Source: Diploptera punctata
Lineage: Eukaryota > Arthropoda > Insecta > Blattodea > Blaberidae
Assembly: GCA_030220185.1 (NCBI GenBank)
Contig: JASPKZ010010238.1
Location: forward strand, 965,501 to 1,029,500
Direction of reading: 5' to 3'
DNA: 64,000 bases
Shown here: one piece after another, positions 11,319 through 21,829 of the stretch
Numbering within the stretch: position 1 is the stretch's first letter
How the letters are laid out: each line of letters starts with the position of its first letter
Notes under the pieces: model-generated
What the model was told of the DNA's origin: nothing
Seen by the model: only the letters and a program-made list of their open reading frames with translations
The model's database searches: none
Made by a program: the position numbers and the translations under genes

Positions 11319-11360
11319 TCCCCGACGTTTCGCCAAAGACTGCGTCTGGCATTCTCAAGG
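11319..11360 (-). ncRNA. Hammerhead-like motif in PLE-A1 (degenerate)
   Basis: On the minus strand TTGAGAA, then a GCCAGA/TCTTTGGC hairpin, then CGAAACGTC. Compared with the hammerhead core CUGANGA...GAAA...UH, the first C and the conserved G8 are changed, so activity is unlikely in this copy. Confidence 0.4.
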
Positions 11361-11822
11361 GTTGTATTGAGACTGGCAATTCTGTCCACTGTCTGTCCTA
11401 TTTATACGTTCTCCGCGATGTGTTCGTAAGTTATATTTGCCTTCTGATTGGTCAGTGTTAGGGACTTCCATTGCTCCAATGAGATTGCTGTTTGATGGTC
11501 TCGTGGACTGTACGTTATCTCTGCCTTCTGATTGGTCAGCGGTAGAGACTTCCGTTGTTCCACTGAGATTGCTGTTTGATAGTCTTGTCGACTGTACTTG
11601 TAGAGGTTTACATTTTGCGTTTTTTAGAACCGGTTTCCATGCTTTGTTGACTTTTAATGATTCTTCTTTTCTATTGAAACTGTTTTTATGTTTGAATATT
11701 TCAATGGCTTCTCGTTGTAGACGGGTAAAATAGTGTGTGCAGTTAGATAATATGTCTGTATTCTGGTATTGTACTCTGTGGCCATCAAGTAAAGAGTGTT
11801 CTGCTACTGCCGACTTATCCAT
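11355..11822 (-). pseudogene. Penelope-like protein, C-terminal end after GIY-YIG
   Basis: The 155-codon frame (which can be read upstream as HEIYSRLKQ to about 11850) has DKSAVAEHSLLDGHRVQY, then LQREAIEIFKHKNSFNRKEE and VNKAWKPVL. In complete Penelope-like proteins this KSA-AEH...GH...REAIEI-KH-NNFNRE-G...W block lies at the end of the GIY-YIG endonuclease, which nicks the target for retrotransposition. The downstream ~80 residues contain two similar repeats around RPSNSNLIGAMEV / RLSNSNLSGTTEV. The protein is a fragment; the nuclease catalytic residues lie upstream and are lost. Confidence 0.8.
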
Positions 11823-11870
11823 TTGTTTAAGACGACTGTATATTTCATGCTCCTTAAGTCAACGTGAATA

Positions 11871-11883
11871 GAATATGATATTA
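11871..11883. repeat. TSD of PLE-A1, right
   Basis: Second copy of GAATATGATATTA; see 11258-11270. Confidence 0.9.
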
Positions 11884-13640
11884 TTTAAATCGGTGCAAAT
11901 TATACCTGAATATACAAATAGGAAGCATTACAAATTGTACATGGGAATAAAATACAAAATATTGTGATATACACCATTCGTTTTCACGGCAGTCAAATAC
12001 TTTTGAATAAGCTGGCATCGGAGATGGAGTTACTTACTTTAACAAAGGATATATGGTAAAGGGGGGGGGTACATTCGTGATATACGTAATTTCGTGATAT
12101 TCAATTTTGATACATTATTCCGAAGTTAAAATGCAAGGTAAATATATATTGAGGTATTTACAATAATGGTCATATTTTTAGATAACATATTTTTTTTAAT
12201 TTTAGTATTCTACATAGAATTATAATACTGTACCGAGATTTCGAAATTAACTACACGCAATTGCCAATATCATGAAAATACCTCCATTTACCCTATACAA
12301 TCCGTAAACCAGGAAATGTTACATTAATTGGACTTGCTGAGACATTCGCTTAGTTTACACAGTTGCTGCGTGACCGCTTTTTATTTTATTCCATGTAAAT
12401 ATTTAAATGTTTCCTCTAGTTCCAAGAAATAATCACATAAATGTCCACTTGTAATAAATTATGCTTCAGGATACACATCGGAAATATTTTACTTCGCCAA
12501 GTCACCTTTCTTTTTCCGATTAATATTTCTTTCGAATGGACGGTAGGGTCGAGAAAAAAGCTTAACTTCCTCGTTGATTAATGGCTACGATATCGATTTT
12601 TTTCATGTACCCTATTGAAGAGGTTTTCCTGCATTATATTATTCATATCATGTCACTTGTGGTCGCGTAAAGCAGCGGCCCATCCTCATCTTGCTCTATG
12701 GTAGCGGTTGTTTATCGATATAATTTACGGTAGGAATTGTTACGTTTTGCTAGCTTTCTTAGGGCTTAAAGGACCTTCGGGACTTGGATTTTTGTTAGCA
12801 TGAGATTCTAGCCGAGTGTTAGTATGTGGATGTATTAGTTATAAAGGCATATGTGTTTTCGAACATAAATAAATGGATTCTTAATTTTAACTATTTTATT
12901 TCTAGAGAATAATGATTACAATAACCCTAAGTATTCTAACCCTAAATAACTAATCCAAGCTTATATTAAGAAAACCTACATTCTAACTTTCTTGAGTTTC
13001 GAGAGAGGGAGATCTGGGTTTACGAATAAACCCTAATTTACATTCTAATAATTATCTAATAACTCTTACTCTTAGAAATATAGTATTAAACTATTTAAAA
13101 TACTTTACTCCATTTCTAATTGTCCTAGGCAAATTTTATTAAGAAAAAAATGGTATGTAGACTTACCCATCAGCTCACTGCTTCAACAGACACGAGTCCC
13201 ATATTTTGCAAGGTTTATATACTAAGCTTCTGCTCCTCCAGCTATAATTAACTGTACTAACATTCCTATAGTCTAAATGCAGAGATTTACAGTTAGCCTT
13301 GCAACTTTGTTCCTGCCATAATCAAAATTCTATCCTGAAATATAATATGTCTAAACGCTTTATATTTCACCAGCTGTTTTTATATGGAATAATTAAAATA
13401 ATATATGAAATAATTAAAATATATATGTAAAATAATAATCTATGTATTCGTAACAGAAATGTCCGTATTATTAAATAAACATTAAAATATTAATTCATAT
13501 TATTATTCTTCTTTATTTGTATTCCCTACGTATTCTTCTTGTTTCATGCTTTAATATTGCACAACGTCGTTTACAGTCGATTCTATTTTCTTCGGGGAAT
13601 GAAAGAGGTGCATGGAATCTGATAGCTAACTCGGGGTTTC
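11884..13640. other. No gene or recognisable repeat
   Basis: AT-rich sequence with no coding frame longer than about 60 codons and no match I noticed to other parts of the window. It includes a G9 run at 12061-12069. It may be unique host DNA or very old repeats. Confidence 0.6.
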
Positions 13641-13647
13641 CTTCCTA

Positions 13648-13852
13648 GGAAGCTTATTTTAGGAAAACCAGATGGAAAACGCCTAGTTGGTAGACCAAGA
13701 ATGAGGTGGGAGAATAATATTAACAATGATTTGAAGGAAGTAAATTATACAGGAGATGATTATAAAACATTGGTTCAGGATAGGGATGTATGGAGAGTTT
13801 ATGTCCGCGCGGAAATGACTCTACGGGTTCGATAGAGCCAGTTAGTTAATAT
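13648..13852 (+). mobile_element. LINE-T 3' fragment
   Basis: It encodes GKPDGKRLVGRPRMRWENN, LKEVNYTGDDYK and DRDVWRVYVRAEMTLRVR, the C-terminus of LINE-T, then GCCAGTTAGTTA in place of the usual (AAGT)n tail. It is truncated in front. Confidence 0.85.
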
Positions 13853-14480
13853 TCTTCTTCTTCTTCACTTTCTGGTTTAGGCAAGAGTTGCCTGTTCCTT
13901 CTTCACTAATAGATCTAAGACCATCTCTTCCGAGGATTTCCGACATCTCTTCTTCCTCTTGGAAAATAATGGAAGATTTTATTTGGTAATCTACTTTCTT
14001 CCATTCTTTCTACATGTCCTTTCCACTGTATCTTGTTGTTAAATATATTTTCTTTTATGGAGTAGATCTGCAGTTCTTCACGGATATACTCGTTTCTTAT
14101 CTGGTCCATTCTAGTGCAACCTTTTACTCTTCTTAAAAATTTCATCTCGGCTGCTTGGATTTTACTTTCTTGTTTGGCAGTGGTAATCCAAGATTCACTC
14201 CCATACAAAAAGACAGAGACAGCCATTGTTTTATAAAATTTTAATTTTGTTTGTTTATGGGCTTTATTATTCAATGTTCTTTTTATTGTACCACAAATAG
14301 CTTGAAACTGATGTGTTTTGTGTTCAATATCTTTATCATACCAAAGCTGATGTCACATCCTAAATATTTAAAGTGGGATACTTGTTCAATAATTTCGTCT
14401 CTAATTACTATTTTTGCACGCAGAGTATTTCTTCCACAAAATGCCATTACTTTTGTTTTACTTATTGAAATATTAAAATT

Positions 14481-14492
14481 ATAATCGCTACA
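14481..14492. repeat. TSD of PLE-A2, left
   Basis: ATAATCGCTACA here and at 14888-14899, within the LINE reverse-transcriptase frame. Confidence 0.9.
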
Positions 14493-14887
14493 ATGATGAT
14501 CTTGTAGAAGATTTCCGGGCTGTTGGCCGTGGTCTTGAGGCTTGTAGTTCCCCAACGTTTCGCCAGAGACTGCGTCCGGCATCTTCAAGGGATGTCTTGA
14601 GACTGGCAATTTTGTCGACTACCTGCTCTATTTATACATTTATCCGCGATGTGTTCTCTGCGCGGTCCGTTCTTCGTAAATTGTATCTGCCTTCTGGTTG
14701 GTTAGCATTAGGGTCTTCCATTGCATCAATGAGGTTGCTGTCTGATGTTCTAGTAGATCTAGGATGCCGGGCGCAGTCTCTGGCGAAACGTTGGGGAACT
14801 ACAAGCCTCAAGACCACGGCCAACAGCCCGGAAATCGTCTACAAGATCATCATAGTAACTCCGGCCGCGAAAGCCTAAATCAATATA
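14493..14887. mobile_element. PLE-A2, fold-back non-autonomous Penelope-like unit
   Basis: A 395-base insertion bounded by a perfect 12-base TSD. Two inverted arms of ~100 bases (ATGATGATCTTGTAGAAG ... CTACAAGATCATCAT) enclose a ~170-base middle. That middle matches the PLE-A1 3' region (ATTGGTTAGCATTAGGGTCT type, CTGTCTGATGTTC). No protein is encoded. The outer right end carries TAACTCCGGCCGCGAAAGCC, also seen inverted at the left end of PLE-A3. Confidence 0.85.
14549..14590 (-). ncRNA. Hammerhead-like motif in PLE-A2 left arm
   Basis: Minus strand: CTTGAAGATGCC, a hairpin closed by GCC/GGC, then GGCGAAACGTT. This fits TUGAAGA-stem-GAAA with C3 changed to U and one extra base between the core and the stem. 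The right arm (14759-14797) carries a more degraded copy on the plus strand (CTAGGATGCC). Confidence 0.45.
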
Positions 14888-15446
14888 ATAATCGCTACAT
14901 ATTGCAATTAGTTTGTAAGCAGCCAATTGTAACAGATCTTCATCATGGTGTAGCAAGACTAAATCATCGGCGAAAGTTATGAATACTTGAGTTATTGTTC
15001 AATCTAAGGCCATTGTTTAATATATATCGTAAAAATTGAGACCCACGTACGGTACCTTCTTTTGTACGTTGTCTATTCTTTCGCTTTAGAAAGTGTACTG
15101 AGTTTGCAGATATTAGTAGGAATTCTATATGCTGGAATCGCATTAGAAAATTATCGTCGATAAAGAGAGCTGGATGTAGACAAGGCTTTTAAGAGATTTG
15201 GCCAAGAAATATATGAGCAGCCGTAGCTCTTACTGACATTTTGGAATAAGTGAGCTCTAATGAAAACGTGTAGGGCGTAGTCAGTCTTGCTGATTGTACA
15301 ACACACGTCAAGCAGCCACCATTTTAATTAAAGCACCATTCAAATGAACAGAGAGCGGAGCAGTAGTTCAAGTGGTGGCAGAACACCGAACGTCTATCTA
15401 ACTCTTCATAGTTACTTCACATTTATCGGTATATTATATGGAATTA

Positions 15447-15545
15447 CACAGGGTGTTCCACAATAAGTATTACAGACGTCTAGGGGTTGTAGAGGGAACT
15501 TAGGAGATAAAGTTTTGGTAAGAAACTCGTATCCGAAAACGTACA
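15447..15545 (+). mobile_element. Possible Tc1-type transposon end
   Basis: CACAGGGTGTTCCACAATAA resembles the CAGGGTGTTCC-type TIR of Tc1/IS630 elements. About 100 bases later a partly similar block (AGAATAAGTGTTATAGAATT) appears. No transposase or matching right end was found. Confidence 0.3.
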
Positions 15546-15730
15546 ATTTCGATGTACCGTAGATTTGAAGATCGAAACACAATGGACTGATATCGTGTCT
15601 CTTGTGTTTCAGAATAAGTGTTATAGAATTCTAGGAGTTCTACAGACCTTTTCTCAGAACTGTACCTGCGTGGCAGGAAGAAACATTGCCGAGTGGGGGA
15701 GGGAACTAGTAGCCATGCAAAAAAAAATCT

Positions 15731-15734
<4 letters not shown>

Positions 15735-15763
<29 letters not shown>

Positions 15764-15992
15764 CTCACTGGCACTATCGAACCCATAGGTTCATGGCCGC
15801 GGACATAAGCTCTCCACACATTCCTATCCTGAGCCAATGCTTTCCAATCATTCCCTGTATAATCTACTTCCCTCAAATCATAGTTATTCTCCCACCTCAT
15901 TCTTGGTCTACCTACTGGGCGTTTTCCATCTGGCTTTCCTACAAGAAGCTTCCATGCAAGTCTTTCATTCCCCATACGTGCCACATGGTAGA
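15735..15992 (-). mobile_element. LINE-T 3' fragment with (AAT)n tail
   Basis: The minus strand encodes MGNERLAWKLLVGKP, GRPRMRWENNYDLREVDY and DRNVWRAYVRGHEPMGS. The tail on the plus strand is (AAT)n at 15735-15758 joined to ACTTACTCACTGGC, unlike the TTAC repeat of other copies. Confidence 0.85.
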
Positions 15993-16135
15993 CCAAGATG
16001 GAAATGGAAAACCTATGTCAGATCTATAATGGATGATAGGAATTTGGAAGAGGGAGAGATTGGAGTCATAGAGATAATGGAAACTGTAGACGTCAAACCT
16101 ATAAGTGAGGGATAGCCGAAGAAGAGGAAGAAGAC
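15993..16135 (+). mobile_element. LINE tail fragment, opposite orientation
   Basis: The plus strand encodes GRPRWKWKTYVRSIMDDRN followed by VKPISEG, a stop and a GAAGAAGAGG tail. It is fused head to head with the preceding LINE-T fragment at the shared GGTAGACCAAGA. Confidence 0.55.
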
Positions 16136-16394
16136 ATTAAGTTAGTTTATATATAAATACCGTATTAGAGGAACCTCGGGTAGTGTGCACCCCTATTTTG
16201 AATTTGTTGTTTTCCTTATTTCAATTAAGGATTTTAATTTTATTTATTTATAGTGATTATCATTAGTGTTGTAACTATGAAATAACATTTTTTTTCAAAT
16301 ATGGAAATATCTTCAAAATTTATAAACTCTTTTACATTACATCAAAGATTCGCTTCAACCTCCATATTCGGATAAAGTGCACCCCAGAGTCCAC

Positions 16395-16788
16395 CCTAGC
16401 TTTAAGTTTATTTTTAAGTTTATTAAGTCTTAAGTAGCGAAGTATGGACGTTGAAACAGAAGGATATACAGAGACTTAGATCTGCTGAAATGAGATCCTT
16501 CGGAGGACTGCAGGATACACACTACTAGATCACAAAAAAAATGAAGACATCTTAGAAGAATTACACATGGAATCTTTAGAAAACAAAATTTCTGATTATA
16601 AGTCAAGATGGATACAACATGTTCATCGAATGGAAGATCACAGAATACCCAAACTAATGTTAATATATCAACCTGCAGGAAGAAGAAGACCAGGACGTCC
16701 ACTCAAAAGACTTCTGGATGGTGTTTCTCTTGAGGCCGAAACAGGTCAACAAATGGCCTAAATTCGTGAATGTACTATGATGATGATG
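16395..16788 (+). mobile_element. LINE 3' fragment, (GATGAT) tail, copy 1
   Basis: It encodes SEVWTLKQKDIQRLRSAEMR, a frameshift, then NEDILEELHMESLENKISDY, RWIQHVHRMEDHRIPKLML and PAGRRRPGRPLKRLLDGVS, ending CTATGATGATGATG. The same 3' end is at 36006-36327, almost identical. Confidence 0.85.
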
Positions 16789-16799
16789 ATGAAGTCTTA

Positions 16800-17630
16800 A
16801 TTTATATAGACAGTCAAAAATTAATCTGAAAGTATTTATGGCTGATCATAATTAAAAAGCTTCATTGTTTATTTAACGTTTTGAAAAATGATTTTTGATT
16901 ATAACATTCACATGTCATTCATATGCAGACAGCGACGGTTTTTTGCTTCACTAAAATTACAAGGATATTAAATAAAATTTAATAAGTGCATGGTTTTTAT
17001 AGATAGCATCCTCATTGATAAAAATATACGTATTTGTGAACCGCCTCGTGGAGGGTCCACATTATAACAGAATTCTTTTGTTATGTTTTATTGTTTTATA
17101 CAGCCACTATGTCACATAATATGAAACCAAACCCGTCAGTATATTAAAACAGCAGCTGTATAATATAATATATTTAGGATATTTTTCTATATTTATAATA
17201 TTCAATAGCATAAATTAAGAATTAATCCTTAGATTAAATAATTTTAAAAATGTTCATTTTCATAAATATCACAAATAAATCGTTGTTCGCACAAATAGTA
17301 ATATAATAAAGAATAATAGAACACATCAATTAATGAGGGGAAGAAGATAGACTATTTATGTTCGAAGATAGCACTAATTAAGGAAGATATTAACAGGGTT
17401 CGCTGAAACCGAACGGTCTACATTACCCTAACTTCCTCTATATGATGAATTATTTAGCGTACCTACAGCACCGTTATGTTTATTCTCAGGTAGTTATTCA
17501 TTCTTAAATTAGATTTATGTGGTTAAACGAATATTTTTTTCAGTGACTCTATACTTGATTTTGGATCGAAGACTTTTAATATCATCTTACATAAAAGCTG
17601 CATCCTTCAATTTTCTTGAATACAGAAATA
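16800..17630. other. No gene recognised
   Basis: AT-rich sequence without long frames. I noticed no match to other parts of the window. Confidence 0.55.
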
Positions 17631-17631
17631 A

Positions 17632-18150
17632 CAACATGATTTTTGTCTCATGAGTACCAATAGTTGTACTTAATGCAGTTTTTTATCGTGTTTTCAAATA
17701 TGTATTCGGTAATTTCTCCATCATCCACATTTTTTTTATTTCAATTTCAATTAATGGATTTAAATAATTATTTTTAACAAGCCTTTTTTCGCCCTTTGTC
17801 CATTGTAAAATAAAACCAATGAGCTAACTCAGGAGATTTCAGCTATGGAAAAGATATATCAAGGCAAATGGAATCCTAATATGCTGGCCGATTATTGTTG
17901 GGCCATCAATAGGGATGCTCGAAAGGCGAAATCGTCATTTCTTACTTTCTAGGTGAGTCCGAATGTTCGAATATTGTGTAGTTACGAATGTAGAAAACAT
18001 TAAAGTGTTTGAATTTATAAATTCCTGTCTGTTGGAAACTTTCCGTGATGGAGAAAAACCGATATCATATTATATTTGAGCAAAAAAAAATTCTATCGGA
18101 ATCACATATTTTTCTTTCTGAGACAAAAAAAAGTTTCTTTTTTGTTTTGA
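17632..18150 (-). repeat. Dispersed repeat G, copy 2
   Basis: Inverted relative of 450-977 and 20429-20959. The left end here is CAACATGATTTTTGTCTCATGAGTACC (given in parts in copies 1 and 3). The plus strand contains the longest uninterrupted version of the conserved small frame at 17845-17952. Confidence 0.8.
17845..17952 (+). pseudogene. Conserved C-terminal protein fragment in repeat G
   Basis: 35 codons from ATG to TAG: MEKIYQGKWNPNMLADYCW continuing INRDARKAKSS. The other two copies of repeat G, read on their minus strands, give similar residues (KGKxNxNMLADYCWTIKRDA, QAKYSRK, stop). Conservation of protein-like residues among three diverged copies suggests the parent element encoded this. 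I cannot name the protein. It is probably the end of a longer ORF whose upstream part is not in these copies. Confidence 0.45.
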
Positions 18151-18794
18151 CTGGGATCGATCCAATGAACCTAAGGGTTCAGAAGCAAACACGTTATTCA
18201 TACCGTTTTAAAGATAATTTAAATATGTCAGGACTATATTATCACTTGTCAGTGACAGAAATGGAAGTTTATGTGGAAATATACTATTTTTCAGTGAGAA
18301 AATGTTTCCACCAGGTTTAATGTTGTTTCATGTTTGATATTTTAATTTAAAGGAATTCATATAAACTCACTTTGACATCAACTTTGTGCGAAACAAATGC
18401 AACCACATAAAATAGGCCTTCAACATCGTAACTAACTGCTCTTCATTTGTTTGGCTTCCTTGTAGTTCAAACAAATATTGAGGAAAATATTAAGCCATGT
18501 AGAGGCACGTGTACGTACACACGATAGATGTTCATCCTGGTGGTGCATTCAACTGTTATGAATTTTCGGGACCTAATATACAGCGAGTTGTGACCTCAGG
18601 CAAGATAGGGGATTGAAAAAGCATTGCGGTTAGGGTGGTTGTTCATACAGTTACCTCTGATAACAAACCAAATCCAATATTGTAGTTAGCAGACGACAGA
18701 TCTTTACTATGTAATTCTTTTCTATAGAAACTCTTTATTGCGAGAGTGGAGATATATTAATTTACTATTGCTTATGTTTAGAATTCAATTATCT

Positions 18795-19325
18795 TAATGT
18801 ACAAAAATTACGTGTCACGTTGTTTGTCCGCGATGGAATCCTAAACTACTGAACCGATTTTAATAAAATTTTGCTCACTGTGAGCAGTTTGATCCGACTT
18901 GAGACTTAGGGTAGTATATAACTAAATTTATAGTCGCATTATTTTTTTATTGCAAATTATTTATTTATTATTTAACAAAGAGTGAGTTCCATACGATTCT
19001 AACAGATGGCGGAGTAATCATCTGTGAGTTCCATACGATTCTAACAGATGGCGGTGTAAGGTAATTTGGTAAGGTATTTGGTGTATTATTTAACAAAGAG
19101 AGATCCAGATGGCTGTGCTTTTTGTTACAAACGCGAATTTCAATTGAATTACAAATGTTGATTATTTCATAATTTAAATGTGTTCAGTTTTTTTTTATTT
19201 TCAATATTATTAATTTCGTCTGAAAGTATTAGTTTTAAGTAATCTGGTTGAAAGACAGCAACTTAATTTAAATTTTTAACGTATACCTTAGCCACAGCAA
19301 CGCGTGGGTAGGGACTTCTAGTTAT
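18795..19325 (+). mobile_element. Helitron-like non-autonomous element (probable), copy 1
   Basis: It contains ACGTGTCACGTTGTTTGTCC, CTAAACTACTGAACCGATTTT and, at the end, CCACAGCAACGCGTGGGT followed by GGGACTTCTAGTT. These phrases resemble insect Helitron ends, which close with CTRR (here CTAG before T). The second half matches 63748-64000 inverted. Inside, GAGTTCCATACGATTCTAAC-type sequence is tandemly duplicated (about 18987-19054). No Rep/helicase coding is present. Confidence 0.5.
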
Positions 19326-19344
19326 CTTATATAATATATATATA

Positions 19345-19432
19345 ACATCAATTGAATTCGCGTTTACTTGATGAAAATTTGTAATATATTTAATTAAGTA
19401 AGAATAAAACTTACTTTTATGTGTATATAGAT
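19345..19432 (+). repeat. Short Penelope-associated repeat
   Basis: GTTTACTTGATGAAAAT followed by ATATTTAATTAAGTAAGAAT also occurs at the start of PLE-B1 (53478-53530) and, inverted, just after PLE-C (50915-50950). It may be a PLE terminal segment left alone here. Confidence 0.5.
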
Positions 19433-19437
19433 TAGAT

Positions 19438-19600
19438 TAGATTAGACTATATTTATTTAGCCTGGTGGAGTTAAGGACATGTGGCCTTCTCTTCCACTCA
19501 CCAGGACAAACATATATTATATCAGAATATAACAATCTCAATTAACTCTAATATTAAATACTAACTAAAAATTTGATCAAAAAGAAAATATATATTATAT
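19438..19600 (-). mobile_element. Jockey/CR1-like LINE 3' end
   Basis: The plus strand ATTTATTTAGCCTGGTGGAG and ACATGTGGCCTTCTC are the reverse complement of the LINE 3' end at 5400-5466. A (TAGAT)n tract at 19430-19446 is its tail. Confidence 0.8.
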
Positions 19601-19775
19601 TACGATCTACTCAAATTACTTCCAATCACCGGTGAGCTGATTTTCCGTGAGCAAGTGCAAAGATCGAATTAGCTACCCACTAACTGGTCATGCATGAAAG
19701 TCGTCGTTTTCGTAATATTGGCAAGAAATTACCCAGAATTCTCAGCAATAAAACCACTTACGTTATTTTCATCTG

Positions 19776-19952
19776 CTAGACGAGCGCATTTACGGTTGCG
19801 TCCCGCAAATAATACCGTATAAGACGACGTCTGCATCGCGCAATATTACGCCGATTCTCCTGTTCATCCAGTTGAATTCTTTGGAACACTCTATCAAATT
19901 CCTCTTCTCCGCGTATACCGAAAACATGATCGAACTCTTCAAGGTCCGACAT
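19776..19952 (-). CDS. Small ORF, possible Harbinger-type N-terminus
   Basis: 58 codons from an ATG in AAGATGTCGG context: MSDLEEFDHVFGIRGEEEFD, then RVFQRIQLDEQENRRN, an arginine-rich stretch (RCRRRLIRYYLRDA) and a TAG. An acidic start followed by a basic helix with YYLRDA resembles N-termini of PIF/Harbinger nuclease proteins, but no downstream catalytic sequence is visible and no TIR was found. Treat the function as unknown. Confidence 0.3.
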   Translation of the reverse strand: MSDLEEFDHVFGIRGEEEFDRVFQRIQLDEQENRRNIARCRRRLIRYYLRDATVNALV

Positions 19953-20181
19953 CTTGGATAAAGCAGCAAGGTACGCGGCAAGGTTTCAAACTACATCGGT
20001 TCCCATCAGGTTGCTCACGATTTGTTCTCTGCAAAGTCACCTCGCCCAGGTAGCTTAGGAATTTAGACAATTATTATCGCATGAACAGATTTTTGAGTAC
20101 GCAAAAACGTCTTTGGATGCAACTTTCTCAGCAGAGAACGACTTTTACGGTTTAATGCGTTCATAGATACGACCTTTAATG

Positions 20182-20398
20182 TTCGGTGCAGTCGATTGCG
20201 GTTGTCCAGAGGTTACGTTTCATGCCTCTAGTCTCGAGGTTCGCAGGATCATACCCGGCCGGTGTCGATGGATTTTTACTTTGGAAAAATCCAAGGGGCA
20301 AATCCCCCCGGAAAACGTTTAAGCCGTTGGTCACTAGTATGAAGATATTCAGGCTCGTAAAGAACCTCAAACTTGAATAAAAATGCCAATGAACAAAA
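20182..20398 (+). mobile_element. SINE-C, 5' part of split copy
   Basis: TTGTCCAGAGGTTACG, GGCCGGTGTCGATGGATTTT and GAAAAATCCAAGGGGCAAAT match 49712-49900. The 3' part resumes at 20985 after repeat G copy 3. Confidence 0.75.
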
Positions 20399-20428
20399 TT
20401 CAATCGATCTTCCCCTATCCAATTAACA

Positions 20429-20959
20429 CTGAGCAACAAAAAAAAACTTTTTTTTTGTCTCGGAAAGAAACATATGTGATTCTGATACTATTTTTTCTCC
20501 TGAATTCAAATGTGATACGGTTTTTCTCCATCACGCAAGGTTTCCAAGAGACAGGCATTTATAATTTCAAACACTTTAATATTTTCTACACTCGTAACTA
20601 CACAATATTCGAACATTCGGACTCACCTTGAAAGTACGAAATGACTATTTTCTGCTATATTTCGCCTGTGGAGCATCCCTCTTGATGGTCCAACAATAAT
20701 CGGCCAGCATATTAGTATTCCGTTTGCCTTTATATCTCTTTTCCATAGCTGAAACCATATGAGTTATCTCATTTGGTTTTATTTTACAATGGACAAATGG
20801 ACGAAAAAAAGTTTATTAAAAAATAATTATTTAAATCCATTAATTGAAATTTAAATAAAAAAAGCTGTTGGTGATGGAGAAATTCCTAACACATTTGTAA
20901 ACACGATAAAAACTGCATTAAGTACAACTATTGGTACTCATGAGACAAAAATCATGTTG
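20429..20959 (+). repeat. Dispersed repeat G, copy 3, inserted in SINE-C
   Basis: Same direction as 450-977. It separates the two halves of a SINE-C, so repeat G behaves as an insertion. Confidence 0.75.
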
Positions 20960-20984
20960 ACCAGTGTTATTTAGTTTTCTACAC

Positions 20985-21130
20985 GTCTCCTCGAGGCGCT
21001 GTACTAACTACACGTTGCTCGCTGACATCTATAAGGACATAAGTGTAACAAAATTAGTCTGGTTAATAAATGTCCCACTAAGGAACACCCATTTCCCCAC
21101 AGGGATGAACGGTGATCAATGAATCAATCA
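20985..21130 (+). mobile_element. SINE-C, 3' part of split copy
   Basis: GCTGACATCTATAAGGACAT, AGTGTAAC-AAATTAGT and the CCCAC-GGGATG segment match the second half of 49712-50075. Confidence 0.65.
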
Positions 21131-21624
21131 AATATTCGGCTCAGAGTTAGTAAGTTCTACACTTTGTAGCGTTAGTAATTCCTAGAATTAAAATTAATTT
21201 TGTTATTATTTCGGACCTCACAATAAGCTATTGTTATACAGAGGTAAACGGTAACTCAAGGGTTGGCAGGTATGTGCACCTAGCGAAGCGAAACTAATGT
21301 TTGTTATGAAAGTGTAAATTTGATTGACGTATTGAATATGCTCAGATTTTCAAAACAATAAATTTTGTTAAATGGAATACTTGAGCCAATTTTAAAACTT
21401 CCTTGTAAATGAATATAAAAGACCAAGAAATTGTATTGTTAACTGAGTGTGACCAGTAACTCCCATACAGTGTGGTTATAGTCCATGATGACTAAAGTCT
21501 CTAGAATACTTTAGAAAGAGAAAGAGAGTACTCACCATCTTCTTTCTCACTCATACGCATATCTCTTCACGGTGACAGCGGTAGGGCAGACACTCCCTGC
21601 AGTGGTGGCATTCCCTTCTTCTAA

Positions 21625-21810
21625 ACATTCCTCCTGGCAAGTTTCTATGTCTTCATTTTAATCGTCGTCGGTATCCTCTAAATTTATTTCAAACCGATCA
21701 CTAATTTCTTCAATTACACCGTCTGCCTGCCAATATGACTCTTCAATCTTTTCAGTGATTCACATGCTCTTCTCCAATTTTCTGCAGTCACTTTTAACAG
21801 AACACTCTGA
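21625..21810 (-). pseudogene. Possible DDE-superfamily (pogo-type) transposase C-terminus
   Basis: With one frame change the minus strand reads VTAENWRRACE, then HVKRIEESYWQADGVIEEIS and DRFEINLEDTDDD, followed by more acidic residues. The VTAExWRxxxxHV...ExxYWxxD pattern and acidic tail resemble C-termini of pogo/jerky-type DDE transposases. No catalytic residues are visible and the assignment is tentative. Confidence 0.35.
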
Positions 21811-21829
21811 ACCAGTCGCCACTGACAAA

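Larger units (their letters stand above)
11271..11870 (-). mobile_element. PLE-A1, 5'-truncated Penelope-like element
   Basis: A 600-base insertion flanked by a perfect 13-base duplication. The minus strand holds the C-terminal part of a Penelope-like protein followed by the characteristic 3' end (GGCGAAACGTCGGGG, GAACTACAAGCCTCACGACC). The 3' end is shared with PLE-A2 (14493-14887) and PLE-A3 (31217-31478). Reverse transcriptase and most of the GIY-YIG nuclease are missing through 5' truncation. Confidence 0.85.
13855..15010 (-). mobile_element. LINE with FADD reverse transcriptase, interrupted by PLE-A2
   Basis: Read on the minus strand from about 15000: FADDLVLLHHDEDLLQLA (the FADD catalytic motif of reverse transcriptase, about 14930-14970), AAYKLIAICSDY, then the 395-base PLE-A2 insertion. 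It resumes with NFNISISKTKVMAFCG, EQVSHFKYLGCDI, a break near 14280, then FYKTMAVSVFLYGSESW, EMKFLRRVKGCTRMDQIRN, WKGHVERMEESRLPNK and PRGRRDVGNPRKRW. Removing PLE-A2 and one TSD copy restores the frame across SDY-NFN. A related tail is at 45240-45540. Confidence 0.85.
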
